Below, in pieces: positions 6,012 through 7,619 of a stretch of 7,619 nucleotides of DNA (the first letter of the stretch is position 1; each line of letters opens with the position of its first letter). This stretch comes from Nitrospirota bacterium (GTDB lineage Bacteria > Nitrospirota > Thermodesulfovibrionia > Thermodesulfovibrionales > SM23-35). A model generated the notes under the pieces. It searched no databases and was not told the DNA's origin. It saw nothing but the letters and a program-made list of their open reading frames with translations. The stretch is from NCBI GenBank assembly GCA_016212245.1, contig JACRGU010000022.1, forward strand, positions 1 through 7,619, written 5' to 3'. The position numbers and the translations under genes are program-made.

Positions 6012-6039
6012 TTGACATGGCCCCATTAAATATGATATT
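6012..6039 (+). promoter_or_regulatory. Predicted promoter of the Ig-repeat protein gene
   Basis: A perfect -35 TTGACA (6012-6017) is followed after 16 bases by GATATT (6034-6039), which matches four of six -10 positions. A better -10 match, TATACT at 6043-6048, is too far from this -35. The gene start lies about 45 bases downstream with its own ribosome-binding site. Confidence 0.35.
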
Positions 6040-6082
6040 CATTATACTTAATAAAACTTAACCTAAATATAGGGGAGAGAGG

Positions 6083-7619
6083 ATGAAAACTAAAATTTTT
6101 AGCCTTACAGATATGCTGGTATTCTCTGTTATTTCCTTCCTTGTCTTCTTTTCTTTATCCATTTCTTATGCTGGAACCGTCATAGTAAAACCAGGTAAAT
6201 TTGACCATTTTACACTGCAGGTCCCAGATAGAATCATAGCAGGTGAAAGCTTTGTTATAAAGGCACTGGTCTATGACTCTAATAATAACCTGATCACAAA
6301 TTTTTCAGAATCTGGAAAGGAGTTTAAGGTTAGTGCAACTGGCTCAGCACATATCCAACCGTCTCTTCTCGGGCTGACATCCTTTCCTGGAGGAGTTGCA
6401 AATATTACAGTTACAGATAAGAAGGCAGAGACCATAGTTTTTTCTATTTATGAGGCTGGAGGAACTGTACCTGTTATCTCAAAAGAGATAGTTATCTCTC
6501 CTAATAGATTGGACCATTTTATACTTCAGTCACCGGCTGAGGTGACAGCAGGAAGCAGTTTCGATATAAGGGTTGTTGCAAAGGATGTCTTTGATAATAC
6601 TGTCAGCGATACAGAGATAGGCAAAAATATCAGGATCACTTCAAGCGGGACATCCCCTTTAAAAATACTTGGGCCTCCTACACCTGACTTCAAGAATGGC
6701 ACTGCTTCCATCAGTTTTGTCTCAGAGAAGGTTGGAGATGCAATAGTCCAGGTGCAGGAAGTCTCAACCGGAAGCAAAGGGCAGAGCCAGAGCATTGTTG
6801 TCAATCCTGCAGCCCTGAGTTATTTCAGGCTTCAGTCGCCTAAGGAAGTAGTTGCAGGTGAACCTTTTGAAATTACAGTTGCAGCATATGATTCCTATGC
6901 CAACCTTGTCCACAACTATACATCAAGCGGTAATGGAGTATCACTTTACTCTACAGGCCGTTCAAAGATAGAACCTTCTTTTATCAAACCTTCTGAATTT
7001 AAGAATGGGCAGGCTACTATTAATGTTACCTATGAAAGGGCTGAAGATATTGTTATTATAGCGAAAGAGCACAATAAAACCCAGGAGGGTAAAAGCAGTT
7101 CTATAAAGGTAAACCATGCCCCGGGAGATCATTTTGTAGTTGTCACCCCTGATGTGGCTATCTCAGGGCAAAGATTCAAGATAAAGATTGAGGCATATGA
7201 TCGATACAATAATATTGCAAAAAATTACAACCTGACAGGAAATGATGTCCTTCTGCGTACAACAGGGACAGGTTTGATCTCTCCTTCTATCATCTCCCCT
7301 TCGGAATTTATGGATGGTATAGCCATGGTCGATGTCACTTATGATAAGGCGGAATCATTTGCAATATCAGCCTCTATGGCGGCTGTCAGGCCTGGCAGAA
7401 TGACCATAAAAGAGCAGGAGCCAGAGAAGGTTAAGACCGAAAAGATTGAACAGATACCTATTGCCAGGGTAGAAATGCCTCAGAAGCCCTTTGACCTGAA
7501 TAAAGTCTCTATTATCGAGGCTAAGGAAAAGGCCATGTTAGTCTTAAATATCAGTGCTCCAAATGGTACTCTTGAATACAGGGATACAAGAGAATCAAAA
7601 GACGGCAGAGAATGGCTTA
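6083..7619 (+). CDS. Secreted protein with four tandem Ig-like repeats, 3' end outside the window
   Basis: Function not recognised. The frame is open for 512 codons from ATG 6083 to the window edge; GGAG at 6074-6077 lies five bases before the ATG. Residues 1-30 form a signal peptide (KTK, a long hydrophobic run, then SYA before GT), so the protein enters the periplasm or beyond. Four repeats of about 100 residues follow (about 39-138, 143-241, 246-343, 348-444). Each opens with a pattern like DHFxLQxPxxxxAGxxFxIxVxAxDxxxN and carries a mid-repeat segment such as PSEFKNGxAxIxVTY. This beta-strand periodicity is like bacterial Ig-like or invasin-type stalk domains. A charged, proline-containing linker (about 443-469) leads to LNKVSIIEAKEKAMLVLNI, which faintly recalls an AMIN-type beta domain. 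It could be a cell-surface or envelope scaffold, or a secretin/pilus-linked protein. Those roles are guesses. Confidence 0.85.
   Translation, partial: MKTKIFSLTDMLVFSVISFLVFFSLSISYAGTVIVKPGKFDHFTLQVPDRIIAGESFVIKALVYDSNNNLITNFSESGKEFKVSATGSAHIQPSLLGLTSFPGGVANITVTDKKAETIVFSIYEAGGTVPVISKEIVISPNRLDHFILQSPAEVTAGSSFDIRVVAKDVFDNTVSDTEIGKNIRITSSGTSPLKILGPPTPDFKNGTASISFVSEKVGDAIVQVQEVSTGSKGQSQSIVVNPAALSYFRLQSPKEVVAGEPFEITVAAYDSYANLVHNYTSSGNGVSLYSTGRSKIEPSFIKPSEFKNGQATINVTYERAEDIVIIAKEHNKTQEGKSSSIKVNHAPGDHFVVVTPDVAISGQRFKIKIEAYDRYNNIAKNYNLTGNDVLLRTTGTGLISPSIISPSEFMDGIAMVDVTYDKAESFAISASMAAVRPGRMTIKEQEPEKVKTEKIEQIPIARVEMPQKPFDLNKVSIIEAKEKAMLVLNISAPNGTLEYRDTRESKDGREWL
6182..7414 (+). repeat. Four tandem protein-level repeats (Ig-like domains)
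   Basis: Each unit is about 300 bp and encodes about 100 residues. The openings are FDHFTLQVP, LDHFILQSP, LSYFRLQSP and GDHFVVVTP, followed by AG (SG in the last unit) and a strand ending in D-x-x-x-N. The third and fourth units are most alike, sharing AYD-x-Y-x-N, the SPSEF/KPSEF turn and VTY. DNA identity is not obvious, so the duplication is old or under protein-level selection. Confidence 0.8.

Noticed and set aside
5951..6082. Cobalamin riboswitch upstream of the B12-dependent reductase
   Set aside because: The predicted promoter leaves no leader, and no B12-box-like conserved pattern was seen in the 132 bp between the divergent genes.

Overview
The window looks like chromosome from a Gram-negative, moderately AT-rich bacterium. 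The evidence is an exported AMIN-domain cell-wall amidase, a B12-dependent class II ribonucleotide reductase, a thioredoxin-type arsenate reductase, and short dispersed repeats lying inside genes. Gene content and repeat style would suit a Nitrospirota- or Desulfobacterota-like lineage, but that placement is a low-confidence inference. No phage, transposase, CRISPR, rRNA or tRNA genes were seen.

Layout. A minus-strand cluster runs from 3700 leftward: a small NifU-like Fe-S protein, an exported N-acetylmuramoyl-L-alanine amidase, an EcfT/CbiQ-like membrane protein, and a D-aminoacylase-type amidohydrolase that leaves the window at position 1. The first three are overlapping or nearly abutting and look like one operon. 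The fourth is separated by 135 bp holding a hairpin repeat. Divergent from this cluster is a lone arsC (3777-4193, plus). It overlaps tail-to-tail with a class II ribonucleotide reductase gene, nrdJ (4190-5950, minus). Divergent from nrdJ, a secreted protein with four tandem Ig-like repeats starts at 6083 and runs off the right end.

How the genes relate. The amidase, and perhaps the D-aminoacylase, fit cell-wall or D-amino-acid turnover. The small NifU domain fits Fe-S cluster delivery. NrdJ makes deoxyribonucleotides using adenosylcobalamin. ArsC detoxifies arsenate. Apart from the minus-strand operon there is no strong pathway link.

The most striking feature is repeat DNA inside coding sequence. 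Two heptanucleotide-repeat arrays (in nrdJ and the D-aminoacylase) and one G/C-tract palindrome (in the D-aminoacylase) are translated in frame as extra low-complexity loops that leave the recognisable catalytic motifs intact. A fourth, intergenic element is a double palindrome resembling neisserial dRS3 repeats. Other points worth checking are two apparently leaderless promoters (arsC, nrdJ), a likely CTG start for the amidase, a missing C-terminal cysteine tail in NrdJ, and degenerate coupling motifs in the EcfT-like protein.
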